Source: Chaetomium olivaceum (taxonomy: Eukaryota > Ascomycota > Sordariomycetes > Sordariales > Chaetomiaceae). Taken from it: a stretch of DNA of 64,000 nt. Made by a program: the position numbers and the translations under genes. The number at the start of each line of letters is the position of its first letter. Position 1 is the stretch's first letter. The notes beneath the pieces were generated by a model. It had not been told where the DNA came from and searched no databases. It saw nothing but the letters and a program-made list of their open reading frames with translations. The DNA lies in assembly GCA_039881045.1 (NCBI GenBank), contig JAYWVB010000070.1:93101-157100 (forward strand), in the 5' to 3' direction. Shown here one piece after another: positions 1 through 10,397 of the stretch.

Positions 1-428
1 GGTGAGGGTGGGAAGGTTAGGGAGGAGGAGGAGCAAGACCGGCGGGTTGTGAGGTGGTCGGTGGTTGTGACGGCTGCGCTGGGGGCCGGTGAGTGGTGGT
101 GGAGTCTGGCGCAGTTTGGGCTGTGGAAGGTGTTTGTGCCGGCGGGGCTGGCGCTGCTGACCGATGCCGTAGGGGACCTGACGGGGTTATGCGGCGCAGT
201 TTATACGATGGTATCAGGTGTTAGCCGCTGGGTCGTATTTAGTTTGGATGGCGTACCTGTTTTGAGATCTCTAAGGCTGCGGGTATGTTGAGGGAGGGGT
301 GGCTCAAAGTTGTTGGTTTGGGTCTGGCTGGTGTGCCGCTTCGTGGGCCTGGGGCGACGGTGGGCTTGGGTTGGCTGTTTAGAGATTATATCCTCGCTAC
401 GAGGACGCGCAAGCAGGCGGTGAGTTAG
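1..428 (+). CDS. Membrane protein, 3' end only (partial)
   Basis: The window opens inside a coding region read in frame 1. I infer exons <1..210 and 276..428, with a 65-bp GT-AG intron (211-275, GTATCAG...CTAAG) that stays in phase and avoids the stop met by reading through at 289-291. The visible 120 residues begin with an acidic/basic stretch (KVREEEEQDRR). Hydrophobic, tryptophan-rich segments follow (VVVTAALGAGEWWW, LWKVFVPAGLALL, KVVGLGLAGVPL), and the basic tail is TRTRKQAVS. This suggests the C-terminal end of a polytopic membrane protein. The family is not recognisable from this fragment and the 5' part lies outside the window. The splice is inferred; the hydrophobicity is seen directly. 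Confidence 0.5.
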
Positions 429-706
429 TTGTTAGGAATGTGATGGGAAAAACGGACAAGATTATTAGTCTAGTGAAAATGAGAACGTATTCGATCAAAG
501 TGTTAAAAGGCGTTGCACTCGGGACTAGGGTGTGCAACAACAAGAGCTGCGGGTCAAATTCATCTACCTAGGTATGTAGTGTTTTCTGTTTTTATTATCC
601 CGGCCTTTGATTCATTATATAACTCCTGCTTTTCTCCTGCGAGCGCGTTTAACCAACCCGCAGATCAGCGTAGGAAGGTGTTCTGCCCCTTCCCAGGCCT
701 ACCACT
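429..706. other. Short intergenic spacer
   Basis: This 278-bp gap separates two convergent genes and presumably holds both 3' untranslated regions. It contains one TACCTAGGTA-type motif near 568-577. I see no gene or RNA in it. Confidence 0.5.
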
Positions 707-1350
707 TTAGACGCAAAGGTCTGTTTCCAAATTAACCGGCAGTGGGCATCCGTACACCTTGCTCGCGCCCGGCCTGCTATAGCAGTTGGCATCGTTAGCA
801 GCGCAGTCAAAGACCTGGCAGCCCTCTCCTGGAGTCAGGATGTTGTGCTTGTCAGCAAAAGGGTTGCCCCATTGTCTAGAGTCGAGTTAGTAACTTTCTT
901 TTCCTTTATAACTCATGCAAGCTTGATAAACGTACGTGCTCAACTCATCTAAAAAAGGGCGTATTAGTATGACTGCACTATAATGTCTCGAGGATAACAT
1001 ATCATGTACTCACAGTAGGCATAGGCCGGGTTGGAGCTGAATGAATAGCCGAAGAATAGCGGGGTATCCAAGGTCTTGGTCTTCGAGATCTTGACGGTCT
1101 GCACGACTTGTTAGTATGCCTTCCTCTCCCAATCTTCAAGCGAGGAAAGTCTAACCGAGCCAGACTGGCGCAAGTCCTCGGTGAAGGACTTTCCGGCCGC
1201 GACGGTGGTCAATGGGCCGGCGGCGCTGCCGTCGTACGGAAAAGATTGTACGTAGACTGTGGTCTGACAGTTGTTCTTGACGATGGCCTGCTGGGCAGAG
1301 GCGCCAGTGGCGACGAGGGCAGCGGTCAGGGCGGTTGCAAAGAACTTCAT
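707..1350 (-). CDS. BYS1-domain secreted protein
   Basis: Small secreted protein of the fungal BYS1 (Blastomyces yeast-phase-specific 1, thaumatin-like) family; the molecular role of that family is unclear. I infer four exons: 1156-1350, 1014-1098, 936-948 and 707-875. The three introns are 57, 65 and 60 bp, and the first has a perfect TACTAAC branch site. The 13-nt third exon is needed to keep phase. The product is 153 aa. A signal peptide is clear (MKFFATALTAALVATGASA), followed by VKNNCQTTVYVQSFPYDG. The family hallmarks in the second half are YYELSTQWGNPF, GEGCQVFDCAANDANCYS and KVYGCPLP, with paired cysteines. The first ATG giving a signal peptide was chosen; an upstream in-frame extension has no ATG and is unlikely. 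The family call is firm and the function is unknown. Confidence 0.85.
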
Positions 1351-2050
1351 TGTAACGGTTTGGGGAGTTATCAGTGATAGACAATGTAACAGGATGGTTG
1401 GAGAGTAGAGATCTAAGGCCCCGAACAGCGCAGAAGAACTGGCTTTATACCTAGGTTTGCATCTCATCGGCTGCGCGGGTATCCCGTATCATCTTAGCGA
1501 GTGTGACGTCCCCTTCCATCGTACCTTGGCATATTTCTCTGACATCATCCAAAAGTCATACTACACTACGTGTAAGTTGAAGACAAACAAACAAACAGGG
1601 TAGCTCTAAAGTCTATTTAGGGCCACCTCGGTCAACTGACCAGCTCAATACGAGACCCAACGCTCGTATCACTACCTGGTCGGTACGACGCGAGGGCGGG
1701 GCTGTGACGGTAACCGGGGATCGGCAAATGAGAACCAATCATACTCTCACCGTCTTTGGTTGAGCTCCGCCCAGAGGACGCACAATCCCCCGCTGATGCA
1801 GTGATCCTTGAGAGGGACCCACGCCGGTATTTCCGGTTTTCTGACAATGCGACATATGTCCAGAGACTCCAGACTGCTCTCCCCTCGGTGCTGTGTCCGC
1901 TGTCATAGCACATGGAACAAGATGCTATTGCTCAAGTCTGGTAAAATGACCAGTCTGTGGTAGAGCTGGTTTCGAGGCTGAACCGCTAGCCGCTAGGGAT
2001 GGGGCTGGTAGTACAGAGTTAGAGATGAAATGGAGGGTAAAACTCCGTAT

Positions 2051-2071
2051 CATTGAAGCTTCGCTTCAATG
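2051..2071. repeat. Perfect 9-bp inverted repeat, 3-nt loop
   Basis: CATTGAAGC and GCTTCAATG flank TTC, so the DNA or RNA could form a tight hairpin. It sits just upstream of the first copy of the RIP-like repeat, and a fragment of it (CTTCGCTTCAA) recurs next to the second copy near 3026. It may mark the end of an old repeat element; that is inference. Confidence 0.5.
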
Positions 2072-2186
2072 GCGAGTAACTGATATGTACGATATACTTG
2101 AAGCAAAGCGTCAATGATGAGCCTTTGAGCTGAGCGTGTACAATACATTGAGAAAGCGAAGAAGGAACGCTTCGTTTCACCCACTC

Positions 2187-2290
2187 GGCTAATCCTCCAA
2201 AACTCCCAGGGAAGCGACTGGATGCCACAGACTCGGGTGCATGATCGTTCAAAACATTGCATGCGGTGGCGTCGTGGCTAGTGGCAGTGG
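2187..2290 (+). repeat. Diverged direct repeat, copy 1
   Basis: About 100 bp starting GGCTAATCCTCC and ending in GGTGGCGTCGTGGC. It matches 2911-3024 in the same order. This copy keeps the C/G states (CTCCCAGGGAAGCGACTGG). I recognise no element type. Confidence 0.6.
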
Positions 2291-2910
2291 ACAAAGCTAT
2301 CACAGGAAGGACCAAAGGGGTCGTTCATTGACAGGTGGCGCCGTTGGACGCAGTTGGACTGAACGTAGTTAATACGGCCATCAAGTAAGGATGACCTAAA
2401 CACGGTTGTACATAGTAAGGCGTAGTTGATGCCGCTGGACAGGGTCGAATCCGTGTATATAACCACCTAGACTTTATTGTTTGTAAAAACTAGACCGCTC
2501 TGATGTGCCGCTGTTTTGGGTTTTGCTCTAAAGAAACGTCCATTATACTGAAGCTGGACCCCGGTGCTACTACACATCGCCGACGACCAAGCTTGAGTCA
2601 TATAGACGAACCAAGCTATCAAGCCCAGAGACACAGACAACCACAAGCTAGTAAGTTGACAGCCTTAGCCGTCAATTTGGTTAATGCAGTTGGCTGTCGG
2701 TCTCGGGCGATGGCTGGTCGTCGTATGTTGGCGCTGCGTATCTTAGCGCTGCGGCGAGGGCGAGTCGTCGGCTCTGTCGTTGGGCTGTATAGTAGTGAAT
2801 ATGCAGTGATGGCGGTGGGTATCGCCTACCTTTACTCTTCACTATAACACCCAATAGGGTAGGCCGTGGGCGTGGGCAGGGTGGCACAAGTCGGGTTTAC
2901 TTCTTAACCA

Positions 2911-3024
2911 GGCTAATCCTCCACACTTTTTAGGGAAGTGATTAAATGCCACGGTCTACGCTGAGTGCATAATCCTGCATAGGTAGGTAGGTACCCTAAT
3001 CATGCATCAGTGGCGTCGTGGCCA
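2911..3024 (+). repeat. Diverged direct repeat, copy 2 (RIP-like)
   Basis: Same order of blocks as 2187-2290, with a short insertion (GGTAGGTAGGTACC). In the best-aligned block this copy reads CTTTTTAGGGAAGTGATTAA, so nearly all differences from copy 1 there are C-to-T or G-to-A. That is the expected product of repeat-induced point mutation in filamentous ascomycetes. Confidence 0.55.
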
Positions 3025-3730
3025 GCTTCGCTTCAACCTTGCTCTGGCATTCGAAGCAGCATGGCAAACATACTTGTAATGATTGGTTGTTATGCATGAC
3101 GGATGTTTGTTTGTATGTGGGTTTGGCCCGTTCAGTTACAAATGTCTTGGCCGTTCACTTTTAGCAGAACTTGGGGTGTTAAGTGTAAACTGAAGGAGGC
3201 GTATTGAGTCGCAGAGTAGACAAGTTGTGTCGCTAGCGTCACATAGCCTCATCTTAAGTCTTGATTATAGTTTTGATTTGCTCGACAGGTCAAGGGATTA
3301 GATAGAACTCGAAAAAGTATTACACAAAAGTGTTAGCCAGGTCAAGTCAAATCTACCTCCAACCTAGCTCGAACTCCGCGGTCACATTTCAAGCCCGTTT
3401 CAAATCAAGGTAGAATGAGCTGCCTCTGCCCGTGCGGCCCAGTTGCGATCGCGATCACGATACCTTGCGGTATCATTCGTCAACCAGGGACTGTTAGTGT
3501 TGGGACTCAAGATCCACTTCCGTAAACACCATTCAGTCTCAAACCAACAGTTGCACGAAGCCGGCGTACAGTATCCAATCAACTTTGCGCACCACATTAC
3601 TGTCTGTTGGTAACGGCCAAAGCAAGTCTGCGGCCTTGAACGCGAACGAATGACATGTCTTGCGCTCTCCTCTACCCTCCCGGCCTTAACAGGCATCGTA
3701 TCCCCCCCTATTTACGTCGCAACCCAAATC

Positions 3731-6700
3731 CTAGAAAGCAGATCGAGCACGTGCGTCCTGTCGCTCTCTGGTTAGCGAGACACTTCATTTTGTAAAGCAA
3801 ATCTGGGCAAAAGATGGGCAGTCATACCGAGATCTTACTTCTCTACTTCCCTCACTGAACGATCGAGTTCCGCGGCGATTCTCTGCTTCTTGTCACTGGG
3901 GAGTAGCCTATATCGTTCGCAGAGGTCCCCGTCGATGACTCCCTTCACCGGCGCATAGTAGCCACGGTACATGAGGTGGTCGCGGCCGATAAGCGACGGT
4001 TCTTCGCTGCGCATATGCAGCTCCAGGGTCTGGAAAAAGTCGACATCCTCACGCGTAACAAACGGAATAAACACGCCAATGGTACCCTGGAAACCGCTCC
4101 AGACGAGAACCTCTTGGCCACCTACGACGAGGTTGGTTTTGGTGATGCGAGTGGGGATGTCCTGGGTATGGAAGTGTGCCGTCAAAGTGAGTCGGCTGGG
4201 GGCACCGTGAAGATACTTGCGGGCGTGTATCAGATGATGATCGCCCGGCTCGTCAGCTTCGAGACTGGCTTTTTGGGGACTCCGCACGATCCAGAAGTTT
4301 CCAAATTTATCGCCGCCTGCCACCGAGTCATAGTCCACCATAGCCACGGTCGTTGTCCACCGCGCAATCATATCGTCCACGAACGGGATGAGTTTATTAG
4401 ACTCAATCCTGTATACCACCATGGTGACGCCATGTTGTACGTCGCCGACAATAATGCGGTTGCCCTGCGTCTGTAAAGAAACAATTAGATTCGGCGTCAC
4501 TTCGGCTTGAGCCTTTCGAAGCAATTGTTTCAGACCCGGATCTTATAGTAGTAGAGTCTTCCCAATTCCCGCGGCCAACCGGCCTCGGAAAGGTGCCAAC
4601 GCTGTGGGTGGTTCTGCCATCCTGGTCTTGTGAATGAGCTCGAGGTCCCGTCCGTCCTCGTGAAATCGGTAGACGTGGATGCAACCCTCGGAGAACTGTC
4701 GCGGATTCAGGACCATGTCCTTCCCCGTACCAACAACCAAAAAGCACTCGTCATCTTGGCTCGCAAACGGTACTATAGCCAAGCTCGTAGCCGCTTCGTT
4801 CCCTTGGAGATGGACGGTCTGGAGGATCCGTTCCCCGATAGGGTCGATAATGTTAATACAAGAGGCCCATCGGCCCCGGCCGCGGGGGTACCCGAACTCT
4901 TTGGGCCGAAGTGTCTCTGCAACATCTCGCCCACTCGCATCCTCAGTTGGAACTGTGCTACGTGCGGAGACCAGCTGTGCACGCAGCTCCGGTGCGAGGG
5001 TGTTGTTTTCAGATTCGATCGTATAGAAATACGGTTGATTTGGGTGCTTGACAAGGTGCCGTGGCGTGTATGTGAGCGGTACCGACTTTCGCACTAGGTT
5101 GTCATGGAGGCTTTCGACAGAAAATATACTAACATCTCGCGAATCAGCCAGAGAAGCAGGAAAGACGGAAGAAGACTAGAAAATGAAATACGCTTACCGA
5201 AGGTAGTTTCCGTGGACTCCGATGATGCCCTCTTCACACTGCTCGCTACTGAAGCTCCATCCCCAATCCAGATTCTCGTAGCTGAGAGGGGTCACCATGA
5301 AACCTCTTGCTGGGTCGACATAGCCCAGCCAGGACTTGGAACTGAGAGCCAAGACGCATGGCTTCTGGTTGACTGTGACTTGAAAGAGCCTGACCGGCTT
5401 GATGCCGAGGAATTTGTGTTCGGTGTCTGTCAATGAAGCTGTGTTTTCTTCCAGCACCGTTCGGAGGTAGACGCCAGAATGCAAACCGATGTGCAGATAT
5501 GTCGTTTTCGCCATATTCGAAGAGCTTGGGTCACCAAATGAAAAGTCTTCCGTCGGTAAAATGGCCAAGGCTGAGGGCGCCGCTGTTAGAGCTTGTACCG
5601 ACATGCTTTCAAGCGTAGATTCCGGATTCAAACTGAGAATCCGAATGGTACGGTCATCACAACCGACAGCCAAGAAGGAGCTCCGCAGACGTCCGTCGGG
5701 GACTTGGCCGAGACCTAGACAAGTTACGGTGCCAGGCATCTCCTCTCTCCTGTCATACTCGGCAAGTGACCCGTCAGCGTCGTCGAGTTCAAAATAGACG
5801 ATCTCCCCTGAGCTTAAAGCAACAGCGACTTGCCGCTGGTTCGCGACAGCAGCCACTATAGAGCGGTGTTGAGGAACAGGCCACTCAATGATTTGACCGC
5901 TGCTGCGGATATGACGGATACCCTTGGTGTGGACCTGAACTAAACTGTCGTCCCCTATTTGTTGGACAGCAAGAGTGCCGACCGATGTAAGGAGCCCCGA
6001 GTCGCTAACCTGCTTCACTTCTTCCCCGATGCTCAGGACCAGCGTGTCGGTGGATGAGGTCAGGACAATGTAGGTGTCCTGTTTGTCCTGATCTGTAAGC
6101 TTCGTTGTCCAAACAGCTGAAACTGTTCCCGGCAATTCGGAAGCTACAATCTCGTTAACCTCTAGCCCGTGCCTCAGAATCCGAAAGTGGCTCCTTGCAC
6201 CACTGCCGCAGGCCGAGTAGATCTGCGGCGCATCGTCTTCCTCCCTCAAGTTGGCAACTTCGGAGGCCAAGATGGGATTCATGGAGTCGATGACCTCTAC
6301 CAGAGTAAGGTTTTCCGAAGGTCGCGGGTCAAAGAAAACAGGAGCGACGTCTTTATCGCTGCTAAATTCTACTTCGTCGTCTCCCAGTTTTTCGAACTGA
6401 TAGAAATGATGATTCCCAAACTCGCTGGCAACAAAAAGAAAGCCGCTTTTGAGGATGCAGAGACTCTTCGCGACAGGGATGGTATCGAAGTACCTGAGTT
6501 TGAGACAGTTCACCTCCCCCGTTAGATTGCCCTCACTGTCTTCCTGCATACCTAATGTTGCCTTGAACAGGTCACCGTCTTTGGTTTGCAGCAGGAAAAA
6601 GAATGCCTCCGGACTATTCTTCAACTTGTGCATGACCCCAGACACGATGGTGCGCTTCCGCTGGGGATCCTCTGTAGCGCCCCGGCGTCTGGGAATAGGT

Positions 6701-7569
6701 ACGCAGTACGACTCTTGGTTGGAGTGTCGGTACGTGATACTTTCTTCCCCACACACAAGCACACCACTTGGACCGTCGTTTCCCCCGGGAACCTGGAAGA
6801 GCAACGAAGAGGTTGGGTCCACGGGCTCGGACCATTTGCGGACTATATGATTCAGGCCCAAATCAAGTTCGTAATAGACGAGCTCAACGTTTGGCTGTTG
6901 AGGGGATGGATCTTGGTCCAGGTCCGAGTAATCTGTCTCGAGAGATGCAAATACAGGATTTGAGTAGCCCACATCGAGCGCTACCAAGGAGAACACCAGT
7001 ATGCCATTTTTGTGGGCTTCCAGGGGCGAGGATATGGTGAGCTCAGCCTCGGAATTGCGATTGAGCACGTAAACAAGCTTGCTCCTTTCGATAGAGGCTA
7101 TGAGACAGGCTCGGCCCTTGGGATCCGCAGCCAGGTACTGACCGGGTACCACACGGCGAACGCCGGACCTGCCAAAGGTCTCTAGTTGTACTCGAGAAAA
7201 GCGGTTCTGCATGGCAAGATACTCGAGGATAGCAATGCGACCCGAATCCGTGGCCACAAGGATGTAGTCTGGTCGATGGCATTAGCTTGGAACAGAAAAC
7301 ATGCATAACAGGGGCATCTACTTACCCTTAGGACTTCCAGCAAGACGAAATGCGGCAATGGATCTGATGGTACCGAACAAGTCCTGAGTAATCAGTGGCA
7401 ATATTTTGCCCAAGTTCACATCTTGACGAAGGAGTGTCAACCGGGAACCCGAAGCCGTGAGGATCTGCTGCTCCTTGGTGCCCGAGAAGAGGCCAACGAT
7501 AGCTTGTGTGATGGCAGTAGGCGGTTGAATTGTGAGCGAATATAAAAACATATTCGATGTGGTCGCCAT
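3731..7569 (-). CDS. RSE1: Splicing factor RSE1 / SF3B3, with a premature TAA
   Basis: Large WD40-like beta-propeller subunit of the SF3b complex of U2 snRNP, acting in the nucleus at branch-site recognition. I infer four exons (7326-7569, 5198-7268, 3839-5128, 3731-3767) and introns of 57, 69 and 71 bp. The model is 1214 codons, matching the usual length of about 1200. It starts MATTSNMFLYSLTIQPPTA, as fungal RSE1 does. The C-terminal CPSF_A region includes DYDSVAGGDKFGNFW, IGRDHLMYRGYYAPVKGVID and a small last exon ending RQDARARSAF, the typical C-terminus. The oddity is codon 967 (4543-4545), which is TAA. It sits in KTLLL-stop-DPGLKQLLRKAQ, where homologues carry Tyr (...YDLG...LLRK). Both sides are in the same frame, and no GT-AG intron removes it. 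A truncated product would lose about 247 residues of an essential protein, so a base error or strain-specific mutation is likely. Confidence 0.93.
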
Positions 7570-8498
7570 GGTGACAGCTTGATATGTCGCAAGCCAGCAT
7601 TAGCGGCGAGCCGACCGGAGAACAAATACAATTCTGGTTTGTTGAGGTACGTGCTGCTCGGATGGATTGAGAGGTTCAGCTTAGCGATCGATGAGAGACG
7701 CGGTTGTCTTCCCTTCGCGTACAGTGTGGTCTCCAATGCACACCGTCGATTGAGCACGGCACTGCAAAGGGTATTGGACCCCGCGTGCTCTCCTTGAGGG
7801 TTTGCATGGGTCTGGGCTTTTCCCGGATTACCCCCACGAAGGAGGGGGTAAACAAAGAAAATTCCAGTCCGCACAAACCCCAAGTAGTGCTGCAGAAAGG
7901 AATAAGACATTAATTCAAAATCCAATGCTCGTAACTGACTATATAATATTGTGTTGGGCTGGCGTCGTAGTATGATAGATGTCTTACTATCCGTAGTTCT
8001 GTTATTATTGCGTACCGAGACAGTGAAACTTCAGTTGTTCATATTCATTTTCCATTTTCTACTGGGGTTAATGGATCCCCATTGTTACACCTCAGGATCG
8101 TCCGTTATTACAACCCAAAGTCCATGGTTATTCCCAACAAAGCAGGAGATATAACGACGGATGGTTAGAAGAGGTAAATTGCATAGAGGTTCCTATTCCC
8201 GTTCTTCCCGACACCATACTTGTTTTCGTATGTAGCAAGTCACTAGCTAGGATAGGGTTGAGGCGGTAAATTCCAGAAAATCACCTCTTACTGCTTGCAT
8301 CTTGTTCTGGAAGTTCAGTTTCTAGTTACTTAGCGTTCCCTAGCACATGCACATCTAAACCTCCGAAATAACGGCGCTAGTCCACAATTTGGCTGTTAGA
8401 ACAGAAATTTTATATCCGCCGGTACAAAACCTCCAGATGCAATACGGTCTGGCTCAGTCATTGTAGGGCACCGTTTAGTTTACAGATACCAGCACCCC
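7570..8498. other. Intergenic region, promoter side of RSE1
   Basis: Separates the RSE1 start from the 3' end of the OHCU decarboxylase gene. The part next to RSE1 presumably holds its promoter and 5' leader. Short open frames here show no domain. I see no RNA gene or clear repeat. Confidence 0.4.
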
Positions 8499-9434
8499 TC
8501 AGCTCTTGGTATTCGCCACTGCCTCCTCGGCTGACTTTTGTAGCAGCTTGCGTGCCCGATCCGCAGCAATATCGCACATGGCCTAGACATTGAGCAGCCG
8601 TTAGTTTTCCGCATCCAAAAGCCGACGAGACATCGAAACTGGAGAGTGGAAAATTGACATAAAAAGAGAGGAACAAGGGGACGCCGCAAAAAAAAAGAAC
8701 CCACCTCAATAACAGCCCTCTCTTCCGCCCTCACATCCCCCCTGGCAATCCTCTCCCTCATATCCCTCAACACCTCCCCCCTCGGCCGTCCATTCACCCA
8801 CAGCACATACCTCAACCCCGGAAACCTTTCCTCATACTCCCAATTCAGCCTCGCCAACTCCTCCTCCCCTTCGCCTCCATCCCCCGTCAAATGCCCCTGC
8901 TCCCCCTGACTCAACACACTCAACCCCCCCACTCCCACTCCCACTCCCACTCCCACCCCCCCCTTCCCGCCCATCCTCCTCCTCCTCCTCCCCCTCCTCC
9001 TCCTCCTTCTTCTTCTCCCCCAACCGCGGATGGCTCCCCAGCACGCCATACAACCTGGCCCTCCCTTCCTCATCACCGACCACCTGCTCCGCGACATCCA
9101 GCAGCTGCGTGCGCAGGGTGGAAATCAGGTCGGGGTACGACGGAAAGGAGAGGGCGCGCATGGTGGGCAGGGCGAGGGCGTGCAGGTCGGCGGAGGGCTC
9201 GAAGAGCAGGTCGAGGGTGGCGGTCAGGGCGGAGGGGTCGAGGGTGGGCAGGGAGGAGATGGAGGGGAGGAAGGGGGTTGCTGTTGGGTTGAGGGTGGAT
9301 GTGGATGCTGCATTGGTGCCGATGTTGGTGCTGGTGTTGGTGTTGGTGTTGGCGCTGGGTTGGGTTGAGGGGGTGTGGTGTTGTGGTGTGCTTGTGGAGG
9401 GCGCGTCGGCCCGCGGGGGGTTGGCGGTGGTCAT
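8499..9434 (-). CDS. OHCU decarboxylase (urate catabolism), frame broken
   Basis: 2-oxo-4-hydroxy-4-carboxy-5-ureidoimidazoline decarboxylase makes S-allantoin in the peroxisomal/cytosolic urate pathway. The N-terminal part (from MTTANPPRADAP) contains the family core FLPSISSLPTLDPSALTATL and GSHPRLGEK. The second part contains LARLNWEYEERFPGLRYV, NGRPRGEVLRDMRERIARGD and, after a 122-bp intron (8583-8704), AMCDIAADRARKLLQK. The parts lie in different frames. One base too many, in the G8 run (8956-8963) or the G7 run (8934-8940) on the coding strand, accounts for the shift; dropping it joins them through a low-complexity linker and the expected LSVLSQGEQ. The linker is unusually long, acidic and Gly/Ser-rich. 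ATG 9434 was preferred because upstream codons are tandem CCAAACCC repeats. The enzyme identity is strong. Confidence 0.85.
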
Positions 9435-10397
9435 GATGAGGGTTTGGTGCGGGTTTGGTGCGGGTTTGGTGAGGGTTTGGTGAGGGTTTGGTTGAGTTTG
9501 AGTTGGGAAGAAAAGGCGCAAAACCACAGCAAAAGAATATGTGGAGAGATGAGGTGAAGTTAAGGCTGGGACCGTGTTGTCTTATCTGATAATCTCTCGA
9601 GGGGTCGCGTGGGGTTGTGGGGTTGTGGACTGTGCCCTGCAAGCCCCGCCAGGGATGCAGAGTGACGTGATGTCGACCCCTGAACCCGAAACCTGAACGG
9701 GACAGGGCAAGACACGAGGTTTGTGTTACACAACCTGGAAGGTTGGACGACAACAACACAAGACATGACATGGATAACTTTTTTTGGCCGTGTATGCTCT
9801 GCCTCTGTCTGCCTGTCTGCCTCTGTTCTTCCCTCTCAATGCTATCTCTTTTTTCTCGCAATGCTCCCCTCTCATCACAACTACGCAACACCCCCCAAGA
9901 ACGCAGCCCAAACAAAGAAATATGCTCGCCATGCAAAATAAAAAACTGCCAAAAACGCGTAAAATCAGATTGCCTCCATCCGCCGTGATGCCGTCCGCTG
10001 ATACAAGTAGATGATGTCCTCCCAGTCGCTGTCCAGATGCCGTGAAACTCCAATCCACCAAGACAGGATCGTATGTACTTCCTCCCGTCGATGAACCAGC
10101 CAATATCCCCGCCAATATGCTTCAGCCAATATCCTCGCAAATATGGTCCCGCAAATATCCCCCCAGCTAATATATATCCCTTTTGCAAAGGCCCTCAAAC
10201 CCTACGTCAATTATCCCTCCACCATACATAGCCACGCCCAGACCAACAGTCCGTCAAACCCGCAAAGCAAAATATTCCTCACCGCCCAGACCAGACCAAT
10301 GCAACCCCCGGGCCAGTTTCACCCCTCCACAAGGTAACCAGAACCAAGAAAGCAGCAAGTACCTTCACCACCAAGACCACTCAACACCCACCACCAA
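9435..10397. other. Intergenic region with simple repeats
   Basis: Upstream flank of the OHCU gene and 3' flank of the next gene. It contains a (GGGTTTGGTGC/GAGGGTTTGGT)-type tandem tract near 9440-9490 and short AATATCCCCGC-type repeats near 10085-10170. No convincing gene. Confidence 0.4.

Larger units (their letters stand above)
1351..3730. other. 2.4-kb intergenic region with RIP-like repeats
   Basis: Lies between the BYS1 gene and the 3' end of RSE1. Open frames here are short and have no recognisable domain. It is more AT-rich than the flanking genes and contains the diverged direct repeat (2187-2290 and 2911-3024), a perfect inverted repeat at 2051-2071 and a TAGGTAGGTAGGTACC motif near 2980. 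It looks like decayed repetitive DNA plus the BYS1 promoter. Confidence 0.5.

Noticed and set aside
8583..8704. Reading through 8583-8704 as coding
   Set aside because: Frame leads to a stop and loses AMCDIAADRARK. A 122-bp GT-AG intron restores the OHCU C-terminus.
9073..10188. 371-codon minus-strand frame over the OHCU start
   Set aside because: It reads the OHCU coding region in the wrong frame and extends into intergenic repeats.
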